DNA of 64,000 bases from Cupriavidus sp. (GCA_031181345.1 JAPSLC010000006.1:62001-126000); one strand, 5' to 3'. Shown: positions 45,777 through 56,674, numbered from the stretch's first letter. The notes: a model not told the origin generated them from the letters alone. Made by a program: numbers and translations.

Positions 45777-46895
45777 ATGGACCTTGTCGTAGCGCGGCCC
45801 GAGGGCCTGTACTGCCCGCCGGGCGACTTCCATATCGACCCGTGGCGCCCGGTGGCGCGGGCCGTCATCACCCACGCTCATTCCGACCATGCGCGCGCCG
45901 GCAGCGGCCACTACCTGTGCGCGGCGCCAGGGCGCGGCGTGCTGCTGTCGCGGCTGCCCGATATCCACCTGGACAGCCTCGGATATGGGGAGACGGTCGT
46001 GCACAACGGCGTTCGCATCAGCCTGCATCCGGCCGGGCACGTGCTCGGCTCGGCCCAGGTTCGCCTGGAGTACAACAGCGAGGTCTGGGTCGCATCGGGC
46101 GACTACAAGCTCGCGCACGACGGCACCTGCGCGCCGTTCGAGCCGGTGCGCTGCGATACCTTCATCACCGAGAGCACCTTCGGCCTGCCGATCTACCGCT
46201 GGCAGTCGCAGGCCGACCTGATGACGCAGATCCTGTCGTGGTGGCGCGCCAATGCCGGGCAGGGGCGGGCCAGCGTGCTCTACTGCTATGCGTTCGGCAA
46301 GGCGCAGCGGATCCTGCATGGGCTGATGACGCAGGCCGGCGAAGCGGGGCTGCCGGGACCCATCGTGGAGCATGGCGCGATGACGGCGCTGAACCGTGCC
46401 TATGCGGCCGCCGGCGTGGCGCTGCCGGCGACGATGCATGCGTCCGAGCTGCCGGCACGCAGCCCGCTGCTGCGTCAGGCGCTGGTGATCGCGCCGCCGT
46501 CGGCGCAGCGCTCGCCGTGGCTGCGGCGATTCGGCGATGCCTCCCAGGCCTTTGCCAGCGGCTGGATGCGGATTCGCGGCACGCGCCGGCGGCGCGGCGT
46601 CGATCGCGGCTTCGTGATCTCCGATCATGCCGACTGGCCGGGGCTGCATGCCGCGATCGAGGCGACCGGTGCGCAGCGGGTATTCGTCACGCATGGCTAT
46701 GTGCATGCGATGGTGCGCTATCTGTGCGAACGCGGGCTGCAGGCGCAGGGCTTCGAGACGCAGTACGGCGACGAGGAAGACCACGACCGGGACGACCCGG
46801 ACAGTGGCGCCACCGCAGAGGCACCGGTGGTCGAGGACGAGCCGGGCGTCGACGCGGCCAGCCCGTCTGCCGCCGACCCGCGGGACGGATCATGA
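45777..46895 (+). CDS. Ligase-associated DNA damage response exonuclease (MBL fold)
   Basis: A 372-residue metallo-beta-lactamase-fold nuclease of the Artemis/SNM1-like type found next to bacterial ATP-dependent ligases. The metal site is visible as ITHAHSDHARAG (~residue 35), HPAGHVLGSAQV, SGDYKLAHD and VISDHADWPG, with VFVTHGYVHAM at the end. The last ~40 residues are acidic (DEEDHDRDDPDSG). The ATG at 45777 gives the family's opening DLVVARPEGLYCPPGDFHID. Its TGA overlaps the ligase ATG (ATGA); it is the first gene of a four-gene repair operon. Confidence 0.92.
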   Translation: MDLVVARPEGLYCPPGDFHIDPWRPVARAVITHAHSDHARAGSGHYLCAAPGRGVLLSRLPDIHLDSLGYGETVVHNGVRISLHPAGHVLGSAQVRLEYNSEVWVASGDYKLAHDGTCAPFEPVRCDTFITESTFGLPIYRWQSQADLMTQILSWWRANAGQGRASVLYCYAFGKAQRILHGLMTQAGEAGLPGPIVEHGAMTALNRAYAAAGVALPATMHASELPARSPLLRQALVIAPPSAQRSPWLRRFGDASQAFASGWMRIRGTRRRRGVDRGFVISDHADWPGLHAAIEATGAQRVFVTHGYVHAMVRYLCERGLQAQGFETQYGDEEDHDRDDPDSGATAEAPVVEDEPGVDAASPSAADPRDGS

Positions 46896-48586
46896 AGGCC
46901 TTCGCCGAGTTGTACGCCGCGCTCGACGCGACCACCTCGAACAACGCCAAGCTGGCGGCGCTGCGCTCCTACCTGCAGGCCGCGCCGCCGGCCGACGCCG
47001 CCTGGGCGGTCTATTTCCTCGCCGGCGGCAAGCCGCGCCAGATGGTGCCGGTGGCGATGCTGCGCACGCTGGCCGAGCAGGCGGCGCGGCTGCCGACCTG
47101 GCTGTTCGAGGAGAGCTACCAGGCCGTCGGTGATCTCGCAGAGACCATCGCCTTGCTGCTGCAAGAGTCGGAACATACCGACGACGCGGGCCTGGCCGAG
47201 TGGGTCGAACAGCGGCTGCTGCCGCTGCGCGGCCTGCCGCCCGACGTGCTGCTGCCCAGGCTCGATGCGCTGTGGCGACCGCTCGATGCGCAGGCGCGCC
47301 TGGTGCTGTTCAAGCTGATCACCGGCGCCTTTCGCGTGGGCGTCTCGCGGCTGCTGGTCACGCGCGCGCTGGGCGACGTGGCCGGGATCGATCCGAAGCG
47401 CGTAGCAGAACGGATGGTCGGCTATACCGATATCTCGGCGCGGCCCGATGCGGAGCACTACCTGACGCTGATCGCGCCGGACGGTGGCGAGCACGGAGAC
47501 GACGCCGCCGATGGCGCGAGCGTCCAGCGCAGCCGCGGCGGCCAGCCCTATCCGTTCTTCCTGGCGCATCCGCTGCAGGCGCCGCTCGAACAGTTCGACG
47601 CGGTGCTGGGCCCGGTCACGCAATGGCAGGTCGAATGGAAGTGGGACGGCATCCGCGCGCAGATCGTGCGGCGCGATGGCCAGACCTGGATCTGGTCGCG
47701 CGGCGAGGACCTGATCACCGAACGCTTCCCCGAACTGGCCGCGGCCGCCGCGCCATTGCCGGACGGCACCGTGATCGACGGCGAGATCGTGGTCTGGCGC
47801 GACGAGCGGGTGCAGCCGTTCGCCTTGCTGCAGCAGCGCATCGGCCGCAAGAACCTGGGCGCGAAGCTGCTGCGCGACGCGCCGGCGGCGCTGCTCGCCT
47901 ATGACCTGCTCGAATGGCAGGGCGAGGACTGGCGCCGCCGCGCGCAGGGCGAGCGCCGTGCCGCGCTGGAGCGCGTGCTGGCCGCGCATCCGCATCCGTC
48001 GCTGCAACTCAGTCCGCTGGTGCAGGCCGACGACTGGCCCGGGTATGCGGTGCTGCGCGAATCGTCGCGCGAGCTCGGCGTCGAGGGCTTCATGCTGAAG
48101 GCGCTCGATGCCGCCTATGGCGCGGGCCGGACCAAGGATGTCGGCGTCTGGTGGAAATGGAAGATCGATCCGTATGCGGTCGATGCGGTGCTGATCTACG
48201 CGCAGCGCGGCCACGGCCGCCGCGCCAGCCTGTACACCGACTTCACCTTCGCGGTATGGAGCGCGCCGCCGGGCACCGAGGGCCGCGTGCTGGTGCCGTT
48301 CGCCAAGGCCTACTCGGGGCTGACCGACCAGGAGATGCGGCAGGTCGACGCCATCGTGCGGCGGACGACCATCGAGACCTTCGGGCCGGTGCGAAGCGTC
48401 GAGCCGACCCAGGTGTTCGAGCTGGGCTTCGAGGGCATCGCCCGCAGCAGCCGGCACAAGAGCGGCATCGCGGTGCGCTTTCCGCGCATGCTGCGTTGGC
48501 GTACCGACAAGACGATCGAGGAGGCCGACACGCTGCAGACGCTGCAAGGCATGCTGCCTGCCGGCGAACGCGGGGAGGCCGCATGA
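46892..48586 (+). CDS. ATP-dependent DNA ligase (ligase-associated module)
   Basis: A 564-residue ligase. The nucleotidyl lysine is in [13 protein letters not shown] (~residue 252), followed by [12 protein letters not shown] (motif III), [14 protein letters not shown] (motif IV) and [15 protein letters not shown] (motif V). An N-terminal DNA-binding domain ([20 protein letters not shown]) precedes the catalytic core. It seals nicks using ATP and would act after end processing by the neighbouring exonuclease and helicase; such ligases have been called cisplatin-resistance ligases. The start and stop each overlap the neighbouring genes by 4 bases, which indicates coupled translation. Confidence 0.94.
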   Translation: MKAFAELYAALDATTSNNAKLAALRSYLQAAPPADAAWAVYFLAGGKPRQMVPVAMLRTLAEQAARLPTWLFEESYQAVGDLAETIALLLQESEHTDDAGLAEWVEQRLLPLRGLPPDVLLPRLDALWRPLDAQARLVLFKLITGAFRVGVSRLLVTRALGDVAGIDPKRVAERMVGYTDISARPDAEHYLTLIAPDGGEHGDDAADGASVQRSRGGQPYPFFLAHPLQAPLEQFDAVLGPVTQWQVEWKWDGIRAQIVRRDGQTWIWSRGEDLITERFPELAAAAAPLPDGTVIDGEIVVWRDERVQPFALLQQRIGRKNLGAKLLRDAPAALLAYDLLEWQGEDWRRRAQGERRAALERVLAAHPHPSLQLSPLVQADDWPGYAVLRESSRELGVEGFMLKALDAAYGAGRTKDVGVWWKWKIDPYAVDAVLIYAQRGHGRRASLYTDFTFAVWSAPPGTEGRVLVPFAKAYSGLTDQEMRQVDAIVRRTTIETFGPVRSVEPTQVFELGFEGIARSSRHKSGIAVRFPRMLRWRTDKTIEEADTLQTLQGMLPAGERGEAA

Positions 48587-51306
48587 GCGCGCGCGCGGCC
48601 GATGCGCTGGCCTTGCCCGCCGCGCCGCTGGCGCAGGCGCTGCCGCAATGGTTCGCGCAGCGCGGCTGGCAGCCGTTCCCGTTCCAGCGGCAGGTGTGGC
48701 AGGCAATCGCCGCCGGCCGCAGCGGCCTGGTGCACGCGACCACAGGCACCGGCAAGACCTACGCGGCCTGGCTCGGCGCGCTGCTGCGCCATGGCGAGCC
48801 GGCGCAGACCGCCGCGCAGACCGCCGTGGCAGCGCCGCTGACCGTGCTGTGGCTGACGCCGATGCGCGCGCTGGCCGCCGATACCGCGCGGGCCCTGCAG
48901 GCACCGCTGACCGAGCTCGGTCTGAACTGGACCGTCGGCCTGCGCACCGGCGACACCGGCAGCAGCGAGCGCGCCGCGCAAGCTCGGCGGCTGCCGACCG
49001 CGCTGGTCACCACGCCGGAGAGCCTGTCGCTGCTGCTGACGCGGGCCGATGCGAAGGAAGCGCTGGGCCGCGTGCGCATGGTGGTGGTCGACGAATGGCA
49101 CGAGCTGATCGGCAACAAGCGCGGCGTGCAGGTGCAGCTGGCGCTGGCGCGCCTGCGCCGCTGGTGTCCCGATCTGGTGGTCTGGGGTTTGTCGGCCACG
49201 CTCGGCAATCTCGAACACGCCAGCGAGGTGCTGCTGTCGGGCACGCCGGCCGATCGGCGGGAACTGGTGCGCGGCAAGATGCCGAAGCAGCTGATCGTCG
49301 ATACGCTGCTGCCCGATGCCGCCGGGCGGTTTCCGTGGGCCGGGCATCTGGGCCTGTCGATGCTGCCGCATGTGGTGCGCGAGATCGACGGCAGCAGCAC
49401 CACGCTGGTCTTCCTGAACACCCGCTCGCAGGCCGAGCGCTGGTACCTGGCGCTGCTCGAGGCGCGGCCCGATTGGGCCGGACAGCTGGCGCTCCATCAC
49501 GGTTCGCTCGACCGCGACGTGCGCGAATGGGTCGAGGCCGGCCTGAAGACCGGCGCGCTGAAGGCGGTGGTCTGCACCTCCAGCCTCGACCTCGGCGTCG
49601 ATTTCCTGCCGGTCGAGCGCGTGCTGCAGGTCGGCTCGCCGAAGGGCGTGGCGCGGTTGCTGCAGCGCGCCGGACGCTCCGGTCATGCGCCCGGCCGGCC
49701 ATCGCGCGTGACGATCGTGCCAACCCACAGCCTCGAACTGGTGGAAGCGGTGGCGGCCCGCCATGCGGTCATGGCAGGGCGCATCGAAGCGCGCGAGTCG
49801 CCGGACAAGCCGCTCGACGTGCTGGCCCAGCATCTGGTCACGGTGGCGCTGGGCGGCGGCTTCGTTCCCGACGCGCTGCTCGACGAAGTGCGCGGCGCCT
49901 ACGCCTATCGCACGCTGACCGACGCCGAATGGCAGTGGTGCCTCGACTTCGTGCGGCAGGGCGGCAGCAGCCTGTCGGCCTATCCGGACTACCGGCGCGT
50001 GCAGCCCGACGAGCAAGGCGTCTGGCGCGTGCCGGACATTCGCCTTGCCCGCCGCCATCGGATGAGCGTCGGCACGATCGTCAGCGATGCCACCATGCAG
50101 GTGCGTTACTGGAGTCGCGCGGGGCGCGGCGGCGCATCGCTCGGCACGGTGGAGGAGGGCTTTATCGCGCGGCTGTCGCCGGGCGATTGCTTCCTGTTCG
50201 GCGGGCGGTTGCTGGAACTGGTGCGCGTGCAGGAGATGACCGCCTATGTCCGCCGCGCGGACAAGGGGCGGCCCGTGGTGCCGCGCTGGAATGGCGGACG
50301 CATGCCGCTGTCGACGGAGCTGGCCGACGCGGTGGTCGCCACGCTCGAGGACGCCGCCGCCGGCAAGCTCGATGCCGCCGACACGCCGGAGCTGCCGTTG
50401 ATCCAGCCCCTGGTCGACCTGCAGCAACGATGGTCGGCGCTGCCGACACGCACCACGTTGCTGGCCGAGACGCTGAGCTCGCGCGAGGGCTCCCATTTGT
50501 TCCTGTATCCCTTTGCCGGCCGCTCGGTGCATCTTGGCCTGGGCAGTCTGCTGGCGTGGCGGCTGGGCTCGCAATTGCCGACCACGATCTCGGTGGCGGT
50601 CAACGACTATGGGCTGGAGCTGCTGTCGGCCGCGCCGCTCGACTGGGCGCACTGGCTGCCGCTCGTGCTGGCGCAGGAGCGGCAACGCGATCTGGTCGCC
50701 GACGTGCTGGCCAGCCTCAACGCCGGCGAGCTGTCGCTGCGGCGCTTTCGCGAGATTGCTCGGGTGTCGGGGCTGGTGTTCCAGGGCTATCCCGGCGCCC
50801 ACAAGAGCGCGCGGCAGCTTCAAGCCTCGTCGAGCCTGTTCTACGAGGTCTTTCGCAAGCACGACCCCGGCAATCTGCTGCTGGGCCAGGCCGAGCGCGA
50901 GGTCCTGAACCAGGAACTCGACGCCGCGCGGCTGTCGCGCACGCTGGACCGGCTGGCGGGGCTGCGGCTGGACCTGCGCGTGCTGAAGCGGCCGACGCCG
51001 CTGTCGTTCCCGCTGATCGTCGAATTCCTGCGCGAGAAGCTGAGCACCGAGAAGCTGGCCGACCGCATCGCCCGGATGCTGGCCGAGCTCGAACGGGCGG
51101 CGGGGCCGGAGAGCGAGGGCGACGCTGTGTCCGTGTCGGTGGAAGAGCCGCCGCCGAATCGGGTCGCGGAGATCGCGCGCTTCGGCATGGCGGATCATGC
51201 GGGACGCTCACCGTCGTTGCCATCGACCGCCTCGTCTTCGTCGTCCTCATCGTCGTCCCGCCGCCGGCGCCCGCGCAAGGTGTCGAAGCCGCTGCCGCCG
51301 CTATGA
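48583..51306 (+). CDS. Ligase-associated DNA damage response DEXH-box helicase (Lhr-like)
   Basis: A 907-residue SF2 helicase of the Lhr family. Walker A is [13 protein letters not shown] (~residue 52), motif [12 protein letters not shown], motif [11 protein letters not shown], and motif [16 protein letters not shown]. The Lhr-specific winged-helix and C-terminal regions follow. It probably unwinds DNA for the ligase and nucleases of the operon. The last ~50 residues are low complexity (a run of serines then RRRRPRK), beyond the conserved domain. The ATG overlaps the ligase stop and the TGA overlaps the pdeM start. Confidence 0.94.
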   Translation: MSARAADALALPAAPLAQALPQWFAQRGWQPFPFQRQVWQAIAAGRSGLVHATTGTGKTYAAWLGALLRHGEPAQTAAQTAVAAPLTVLWLTPMRALAADTARALQAPLTELGLNWTVGLRTGDTGSSERAAQARRLPTALVTTPESLSLLLTRADAKEALGRVRMVVVDEWHELIGNKRGVQVQLALARLRRWCPDLVVWGLSATLGNLEHASEVLLSGTPADRRELVRGKMPKQLIVDTLLPDAAGRFPWAGHLGLSMLPHVVREIDGSSTTLVFLNTRSQAERWYLALLEARPDWAGQLALHHGSLDRDVREWVEAGLKTGALKAVVCTSSLDLGVDFLPVERVLQVGSPKGVARLLQRAGRSGHAPGRPSRVTIVPTHSLELVEAVAARHAVMAGRIEARESPDKPLDVLAQHLVTVALGGGFVPDALLDEVRGAYAYRTLTDAEWQWCLDFVRQGGSSLSAYPDYRRVQPDEQGVWRVPDIRLARRHRMSVGTIVSDATMQVRYWSRAGRGGASLGTVEEGFIARLSPGDCFLFGGRLLELVRVQEMTAYVRRADKGRPVVPRWNGGRMPLSTELADAVVATLEDAAAGKLDAADTPELPLIQPLVDLQQRWSALPTRTTLLAETLSSREGSHLFLYPFAGRSVHLGLGSLLAWRLGSQLPTTISVAVNDYGLELLSAAPLDWAHWLPLVLAQERQRDLVADVLASLNAGELSLRRFREIARVSGLVFQGYPGAHKSARQLQASSSLFYEVFRKHDPGNLLLGQAEREVLNQELDAARLSRTLDRLAGLRLDLRVLKRPTPLSFPLIVEFLREKLSTEKLADRIARMLAELERAAGPESEGDAVSVSVEEPPPNRVAEIARFGMADHAGRSPSLPSTASSSSSSSSSRRRRPRKVSKPLPPL

Positions 51307-52022
51307 GCTTGCCGATGTCGTTTGCTTCTTCGTCCGCTCCGTCGTCGCCTTCGTCGGCTTCTTCCTCCGCGCGCCAGGTCGAGGTCGCCGGCGAGACGCT
51401 GTGGCTGCTGCCCGAGCGCGCGCTCTGGTGGCCGGCGGCCTCGATGCTGCTCGTGGCCGACGTGCATTTCGGCAAGGCCGCGGCCTATCGCGCGCTGGGC
51501 CAACCGGTGCCCGCCGGCACCACGCGCGATAACCTGGCGCGGCTGGCGGATCTGGCGGCGCGCTATCCGGCGCGCGAGCTGGTCTTTCTCGGGGATTTTC
51601 TCCATGCCCGCGCGAGCCGCACGCCGGCAGTGCTGGCGGCCCTCGCGGATTGGCGCCGCGGGCTGCCGTCGGCGCTGCGCTGCACGCTGGTACGCGGCAA
51701 TCACGATGCACGCGCCGGCGATCCGCCGCCTTCGCTCGATATCGCCGTGGTTTCCGAGCCGTGGCGGCGCGGCCCGTTCGCGCTGTGCCATCTGCCGGGG
51801 GCCGCCAAAGGCGGCTACGAACTCGCCGGACACCTGCATCCCGCCTATACGCTGCGCGCCGGCTCCGACTCGGTCCGGTTGCCGTGCTTCGTCTTCGGTG
51901 CGCGCGCCGGCATTCTGCCGGCGTTCGGGGCCTTTACCGGTCACGCGCCGGTCAGGCGGGGGCCGGACCGGCGCCTCTATGTGGTCGGCGACGGCCGGGT
52001 CTGGGCCGTGCCGGCGCGCTAG
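51303..52022 (+). CDS. pdeM: Ligase-associated DNA damage response endonuclease PdeM
   Basis: A 239-residue calcineurin-like metallophosphoesterase. The metal motifs are [41 protein letters not shown] and [12 protein letters not shown], in the normal order. It is the last of the four overlapping genes for ligase-associated repair and likely cleaves DNA or processes ends. The N-terminus up to residue ~25 is Ser/Ala-rich and poorly conserved, so the start is set by the ATGA overlap with the helicase gene. Confidence 0.92.
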   Translation: MSLPMSFASSSAPSSPSSASSSARQVEVAGETLWLLPERALWWPAASMLLVADVHFGKAAAYRALGQPVPAGTTRDNLARLADLAARYPARELVFLGDFLHARASRTPAVLAALADWRRGLPSALRCTLVRGNHDARAGDPPPSLDIAVVSEPWRRGPFALCHLPGAAKGGYELAGHLHPAYTLRAGSDSVRLPCFVFGARAGILPAFGAFTGHAPVRRGPDRRLYVVGDGRVWAVPAR

Positions 52023-52127
52023 CGTACCGGCTGAGCCGTCGGGATCGGCCTCATGGATGCCAGGTGGCCGGAGCGTCGATGCGTGGCGCCGCCGGCCGCT
52101 GGCTTCCCGCCATCGCATAGGAAAGCC

Positions 52128-52160
52128 GATCGACCCTCGATCGACCCTCGATCGACCCTC
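52128..52160. repeat. Three 11-bp tandem repeats at the end of the efflux operon
   Basis: GATCGACCCTC is present three times without gap at 52128-52138, 52139-52149 and 52150-52160. The third copy covers part of the TGA stop (52161-52159) of the outer-membrane efflux gene. It lies between two convergent units. Confidence 0.85.
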
Positions 52161-53568
52161 AATTGGTGCGCGTCCAGCCGCCCCCCATCGCCTGGTACAA
52201 CGCCACGCTGGCATTGAGCCAGTCCGCCTGCGCCTGGATCAGGTTCAGCTCCGCGCTCAGCAATCCGCGCTGCGCATCGAGCTGCTCCAGATACGGCGAA
52301 TAGCCGGCGCGATAGCGGTTGGTCGCGTGGCGCAGCGCGGCCGCGAGGGCATCGCGTTGCCGGCCCAGGTGCACGACTTGCGTCTCGAGCTGGCGCAGCG
52401 CCGCGAGGTTGTCGTTGACCTCGCGGAAGGCGGTCAGCGCGGTGCGGCGGTAGGCGAAGGCGGCCTGATCGCGCTGTGCCGTCGCGACCTGTGCGCCGGC
52501 CTCGATGCGGCCGCCCTCGAACAGCGGCGCCAGGATGCTTGCTCCGAGCGACCAAATGCGAACCGGGCTCGCGACGCCGCTCGCATACAGCAGACCCGCC
52601 GATCCCGACAGGTGCAGCTGCGGCAGGAAGGCCTTGCGCGCCGCGCTCAGATTGGCATCGGTCGCCGCAAGCTGGAATTCGGCCTGCGCGATATCCGGGC
52701 GACGCCGCAGCAGCTCGGCGGGCAGGCCGTCGGGGACCGGCGGAGGACGCAGCGCGGATAGCGCCGCGCCGCGCGCGAGCTCGCCCGACGGCGGATCGCC
52801 CATCAGCAGCAGCAAGGCGTTCTCCTGCCGTGCGACGGCCAGCTCGGCCTGCGGCACCGCCTGCGCGGTGGACTCGTACTCGGCGCGCGCCTGCGCGAAC
52901 TCCAGTTGCGAGGTATAGCCCGCGTCGGCACGGCGCCGCGCCAGCCGCAAGGCGTCCTCGCGGGCGGCCAGCGTCTGGCGTACCACGGCAAGCTGGGCGT
53001 CCAGCGCGCGCAGCGTCAGATAGGCACGCGCCGTGGTCGCGGCGACCGACAGCACCGCGGCGTCGTGGGCGGCTTCGCTGGCCAGCGTACCGGCGCGCGC
53101 GGCCTCGGACAGGTCGGCGAGGCGGCCGAACAGATCGACCTCATAGGCCGCCTGGAACTGCGGCTCGAACGAGTTGGAGATCGATTCCCGTCCCAGCGCA
53201 TTCAGACTGCGGGAGCGTCCCCCGGCCGCGGTGGCGTCAAGCGTCGGCATCAACCGGGCCTGCGCCAGCCGCTGCTGCGCGCGCGCTTCGGCGACCCGCG
53301 CCACGGCGATGCCGACATCGGCGTTGTTGGCCAGCGCGCGCTCGACCAATTGCGCCAGCACGGGATCGCCATAGCGGCGCCACCAGTCGCGTTCCAGCGG
53401 TGCGCTGGGGCCCGGCTCGACGCGCCATGCTGGTGGCGGTATCAGCGCAGCGGTGGCCGGCGGCTCGGGGCGCGGGCCCATGCAGCCGAACAGCAGCGGC
53501 AGGCCCGCCGCGCACATGGCCATGCGCAACCCTGTGCGAATGCGCCGGATGCGAGCGTGGGCCCTCAT
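52159..53568 (-). CDS. NodT-family outer-membrane efflux lipoprotein
   Basis: A 469-residue TolC-type channel. The N-terminus is a lipoprotein signal with lipobox LLFGC (Cys ~29); the opening WWRRYGDPVLAQLVERAL and the repeat of outer-membrane efflux segments (RRADAGYTSQLEFAQAR, RRRPDIAQAEFQLAATDANL, NRYRAGYSPYLEQLDAQR) are typical of NodT/OprM proteins. It forms the exit duct for the HlyD adaptor and MFS pump encoded upstream. The ATG overlaps the stop of the adaptor gene as ATGA. Confidence 0.92.
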   Translation of the reverse strand: MRAHARIRRIRTGLRMAMCAAGLPLLFGCMGPRPEPPATAALIPPPAWRVEPGPSAPLERDWWRRYGDPVLAQLVERALANNADVGIAVARVAEARAQQRLAQARLMPTLDATAAGGRSRSLNALGRESISNSFEPQFQAAYEVDLFGRLADLSEAARAGTLASEAAHDAAVLSVAATTARAYLTLRALDAQLAVVRQTLAAREDALRLARRRADAGYTSQLEFAQARAEYESTAQAVPQAELAVARQENALLLLMGDPPSGELARGAALSALRPPPVPDGLPAELLRRRPDIAQAEFQLAATDANLSAARKAFLPQLHLSGSAGLLYASGVASPVRIWSLGASILAPLFEGGRIEAGAQVATAQRDQAAFAYRRTALTAFREVNDNLAALRQLETQVVHLGRQRDALAAALRHATNRYRAGYSPYLEQLDAQRGLLSAELNLIQAQADWLNASVALYQAMGGGWTRTN

Positions 53569-54791
53569 CGCGTGCGCGGCGCCGCTGCCCGCGTATCGAC
53601 CTCGACCCGCACCGACATGCCGGGCCGCAGCCTGGCCGCGAGGGGCTGATCAGGATCGATGGCGATGCGCACCGAGATCCGTTGCGCGACCTTGACAAAG
53701 TTGCCGGTGGCGTTGTCCGGCTGAATCACCGCGAACTCGGAGCCGGCGGCCGGAGCCAGCTGTTCGACATGGCCGGTCAGCCGCGCATCGTCGAGCCCGT
53801 CGACGCGAAAGCTGGCCGGCTGGCCGGGCGCCATGTGCGAGGTCTGCGCTTCCTTGTAGTTGGCGATCACCCACAGCGTCGGCGGCACCAGGAACATCGC
53901 TTGCGTGCCGGCCGTCACGTACTGGCCCAGGCGCGCGCCGATCTGGCTCAGCTGTCCGTCCTGCGGGGCACGCAGCACCGTATTGGCCAGATCGATCTCG
54001 GCCAGCTTCAACGCCGCGCGCGCCGCTTCGACCGCGGCTTGCAGCCCCTCGCGGCTGACCGCGACGGCCTGCACGTCCTGGCGGGCAATTTCGGCGGCGG
54101 CGCGGGCCTGGCGCACCGCGGCTTCGGCCTGCCGCAGCGCGGCGCGGGTCTGGTCGCGCTCGCGCAGCGAGACCGAACCGTCCGCCACCAGCTCGTCGAC
54201 CCGCCGCATATCGGCCTGCGCCCGCAGCAGTTGCGCCTGCGCGTTGGCCAGGCTCGCCTGCTGCGCCAGCACCGTGGCCTCGCGCGAGCGGCGTGTCTGA
54301 TCGGTGTTGCTCAGGTTGGCGATCTGCGTGGCGAGGTTCGCCCGTGCCTGCTCGACCCGCTGGCGATAGATGCGGTCGTCGATCTTCAGCAGCACCTGTC
54401 CCGCCTTGACCTGCTGGAAGTCGCGCACCGGTACGTCGGTGACATAGCCGCTGACCTGCGGGCTGATCACCGTGGTCTGCCCGCGGACATAGGCGTTGTC
54501 GGTGCCCTGGATCACGCGCGTGAAGGGCGGCAGCCCCCACGCGTACAGGATGATCAGGATGCTGGCCAGCGCAATGGCGACGACGATGATGGTGGCCCGG
54601 CGCGTGCCCTTGGGCGGCGACCAGCCGGTCGGCGGGGCCGAGGCCTGCTGCGGTACCTCGACGGGATCCTGCAGGCGTTCGTGGGATTCGGCCTGCCGGG
54701 TCTGCTCGGTCCTGCCGGTCTTCTCGATGCTCTCGGGCTTCTGCGCGGAAGCGGCGGGGCCGGGTTCGCGGCTCGGCGTTGGGTCGGTCAC
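53565..54791 (-). CDS. HlyD/EmrA-type periplasmic adaptor
   Basis: A 408-residue membrane-fusion protein. After a ~55-residue Pro/Glu-rich cytoplasmic part comes one transmembrane helix (IIVVAIALASILIILYAWG), then the biotinyl-lipoyl segment GTDNAYVRGQTTVISPQVSG typical of EmrA, a long coiled-coil hairpin rich in Ala/Gln/Arg (~150-270), and the second lipoyl half (NTVLRAPQDGQL). It bridges the inner-membrane MFS pump and the outer-membrane channel. It follows the pump gene by 21 bases. Confidence 0.93.
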   Translation of the reverse strand: MTDPTPSREPGPAASAQKPESIEKTGRTEQTRQAESHERLQDPVEVPQQASAPPTGWSPPKGTRRATIIVVAIALASILIILYAWGLPPFTRVIQGTDNAYVRGQTTVISPQVSGYVTDVPVRDFQQVKAGQVLLKIDDRIYRQRVEQARANLATQIANLSNTDQTRRSREATVLAQQASLANAQAQLLRAQADMRRVDELVADGSVSLRERDQTRAALRQAEAAVRQARAAAEIARQDVQAVAVSREGLQAAVEAARAALKLAEIDLANTVLRAPQDGQLSQIGARLGQYVTAGTQAMFLVPPTLWVIANYKEAQTSHMAPGQPASFRVDGLDDARLTGHVEQLAPAAGSEFAVIQPDNATGNFVKVAQRISVRIAIDPDQPLAARLRPGMSVRVEVDTRAAAPRTR

Positions 54792-54812
54792 CGGTGGCTC
54801 CAGATGTCGTTC

Positions 54813-56480
54813 CTATTGCTGGCGTTGCCGCATTCTGGCCATCGCTTCGAGCGGCTCGGCCATCGGATTGTGGCCGCGGATGCGATCACGGAGGTAGAGC
54901 GTCAGCAGCCAGACGAAGGTCACGGACGCAATGATGCCGATGATCAGGAAGACGTCGTTGAACGCCAGCACATTGGCCTCGCGCGTGACCTGCTGCGCCA
55001 GCAGTGCCGAGCCTTCGGCCTGCCGCAGTGTGGGATCGGTCAGCACGCGTCCGTAGGCGCCGCCCAGTGCCTGGATACGCGCCGCATCGAGCGGGTCGGT
55101 CAGCGTGATCGACTGCACCAGCGAATGCGAATGGAATTTCTCGCGATGGATCTGGAAGGTGCCGAGCAGCGCGGACCCCGCCAGGCCCCCCAGCGATTGC
55201 GTGATGCCGAACAGCGCCGAGAAGCTGACGATATGGCTCATGCCCTTCGACAGGGCGCGCAGCATGCCGATCAGCAGCGTCGGCCCCATGAAATAGACCG
55301 CGGCAAAGGCGATCAGCGCCTGGCTCAGATACATGTTGGCGGGCCGCGTCAGGTTGGACGAATGCGCGTCCATGAAGGCGCCGATCGCGATCAGCAGCAG
55401 CGAAATGCGGATCGGCCGCTCCAGGTTCAGCGGGTTGACGGTCAGCGCGCTGACGGCGAGGCCGGCGATGGTCGCCAGCGAGACCACCACGTACAGCGGC
55501 ACCAGCTGGTCGTTGCCCATGCCGAGCGCGGTCAGCAGGCCGACCGCGCCGTAGGCCTGCTCGGACAGCAGCACGCGCACCGCGATGGCGACCAGCGCGA
55601 AGCGCAGCATGGCGCGGCTGCCGAGCCAGCGCGTATTGAGCAGCGGATTGGCGCGGTTGTGCTCGATCCACAGGGCGGCGGTGATCAGCGCCACCGCGCC
55701 GCACAGCGCGTAGCCGAGCCACGCGGCCTCGGTCCACCACAGGATGCGGCCCTGGCTCAGCACCGCGCACAGCAGCGCCATGCCGGGCGCGAACAGGGCG
55801 AAGGTCAGGAAGTCCAGTCTCTCGAAGGCGCGGATGCGCTCGCTGGGCGGCAGCCGCAGCAGCGCCACCGCGACCAGCGACAGCAGCGCCAGGCCGAGCT
55901 CGAACAGATAGAGCGTCTTCCAGTTGCCGGCCTCGAGCATGCCGGAGGTGAAGATGCGCGCGAGCGGCGTGGCCAGCTGCGGCACGCCGATGCCCAGCAC
56001 GATCGCCTTGAGCCGGTGCGCCGCCGGCATCGACTGGATCATGTAGTACAGCGCCAGCGTGCTCAGCCCGCTGGCCGCGATGCCATTGGCCGCGCGCACC
56101 AGCAGCGCGGTCTCGAAGGTATGGACGAAGATGTGGGCCAGCGTGACGACGACATAGCCCAGCAGGAACAGCCGCGCGAAATGCTGCAGGCCGTATTGCT
56201 GCCGGAACTTGATCAGCAGCATGCTGGCGCAGACGTTGGTCATCACGTAGACCGTGGACAGCCACGCCGCCTCGTCGCTGTAGAGGCCAAACACGCCCTG
56301 GATGTTGTTCAGGTTGGCGATCACCAGCGCGTTGCCGAAGCCGGCGGTCAGGCCGATCAGCACGCCGACGCAGAAATAGCCGACGCGCCGTGGCGTCGGA
56401 TGATCGGGTGTCGCCGGGGAGCCCGGAATGGTGGGCCGCTCGTGCGGCTTGAACTGGTATTCGGCCGTGGCAGCGCCCAT
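54813..56480 (-). CDS. DHA2-family MFS drug efflux pump (EmrB-like)
   Basis: A 555-residue, 14-helix MFS transporter. The N-terminus (residues 1-30) is Pro-rich and cytoplasmic; the first helix is VGYFCVGVLIGLTAGFGNAL. Typical DHA2 features are the periplasmic loop before the last helix with LQTRE-like LAQQVTREANVLAFNDVF and a short Arg/Gln-rich end. It is the first gene of the pump-adaptor-channel operon. A regulator is not adjacent; the substrate is unknown, though the MFS/EmrA/NodT arrangement is common for toxic aromatic compounds or drugs. Confidence 0.92.
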   Translation of the reverse strand: MGAATAEYQFKPHERPTIPGSPATPDHPTPRRVGYFCVGVLIGLTAGFGNALVIANLNNIQGVFGLYSDEAAWLSTVYVMTNVCASMLLIKFRQQYGLQHFARLFLLGYVVVTLAHIFVHTFETALLVRAANGIAASGLSTLALYYMIQSMPAAHRLKAIVLGIGVPQLATPLARIFTSGMLEAGNWKTLYLFELGLALLSLVAVALLRLPPSERIRAFERLDFLTFALFAPGMALLCAVLSQGRILWWTEAAWLGYALCGAVALITAALWIEHNRANPLLNTRWLGSRAMLRFALVAIAVRVLLSEQAYGAVGLLTALGMGNDQLVPLYVVVSLATIAGLAVSALTVNPLNLERPIRISLLLIAIGAFMDAHSSNLTRPANMYLSQALIAFAAVYFMGPTLLIGMLRALSKGMSHIVSFSALFGITQSLGGLAGSALLGTFQIHREKFHSHSLVQSITLTDPLDAARIQALGGAYGRVLTDPTLRQAEGSALLAQQVTREANVLAFNDVFLIIGIIASVTFVWLLTLYLRDRIRGHNPMAEPLEAMARMRQRQQ

Positions 56481-56623
56481 TGGGATGACGGGGAAGCGGG
56501 TTCAGCTAAGGTCCAGCGGGTTCGATGATTGCCGCTGCGGGGCTGAAGTGTCAAGCCGTGAGGTCGCTGCGAGGGAAATCGATGTGTGGTGCCAGGGCCG
56601 ACGGCGGTCGGCCATCAACGACA

Positions 56624-56649
56624 ATGGCCGGGATCGAAATCCCGGCCAT
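56624..56649 (-). terminator. Hairpin downstream of the desaturase gene
   Basis: Perfect 11-base arms ATGGCCGGGAT (56624-56634) and ATCCCGGCCAT (56639-56649) with a CGAA loop on the plus strand, 25 bases past the stop of the 56675-57481 gene. On the minus strand it is followed by TGTCGTTGATGG, only mildly T-rich. Likely transcription end of the desaturase unit. Confidence 0.6.
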
Positions 56650-56674
56650 CCGTGACGCTGAAATCGGTCTGCGG

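Noticed and set aside
52476..56528. A 1350-codon open frame on the plus strand over the efflux operon
   Set aside because: Antisense to three genes of a standard efflux operon; low-complexity translation.
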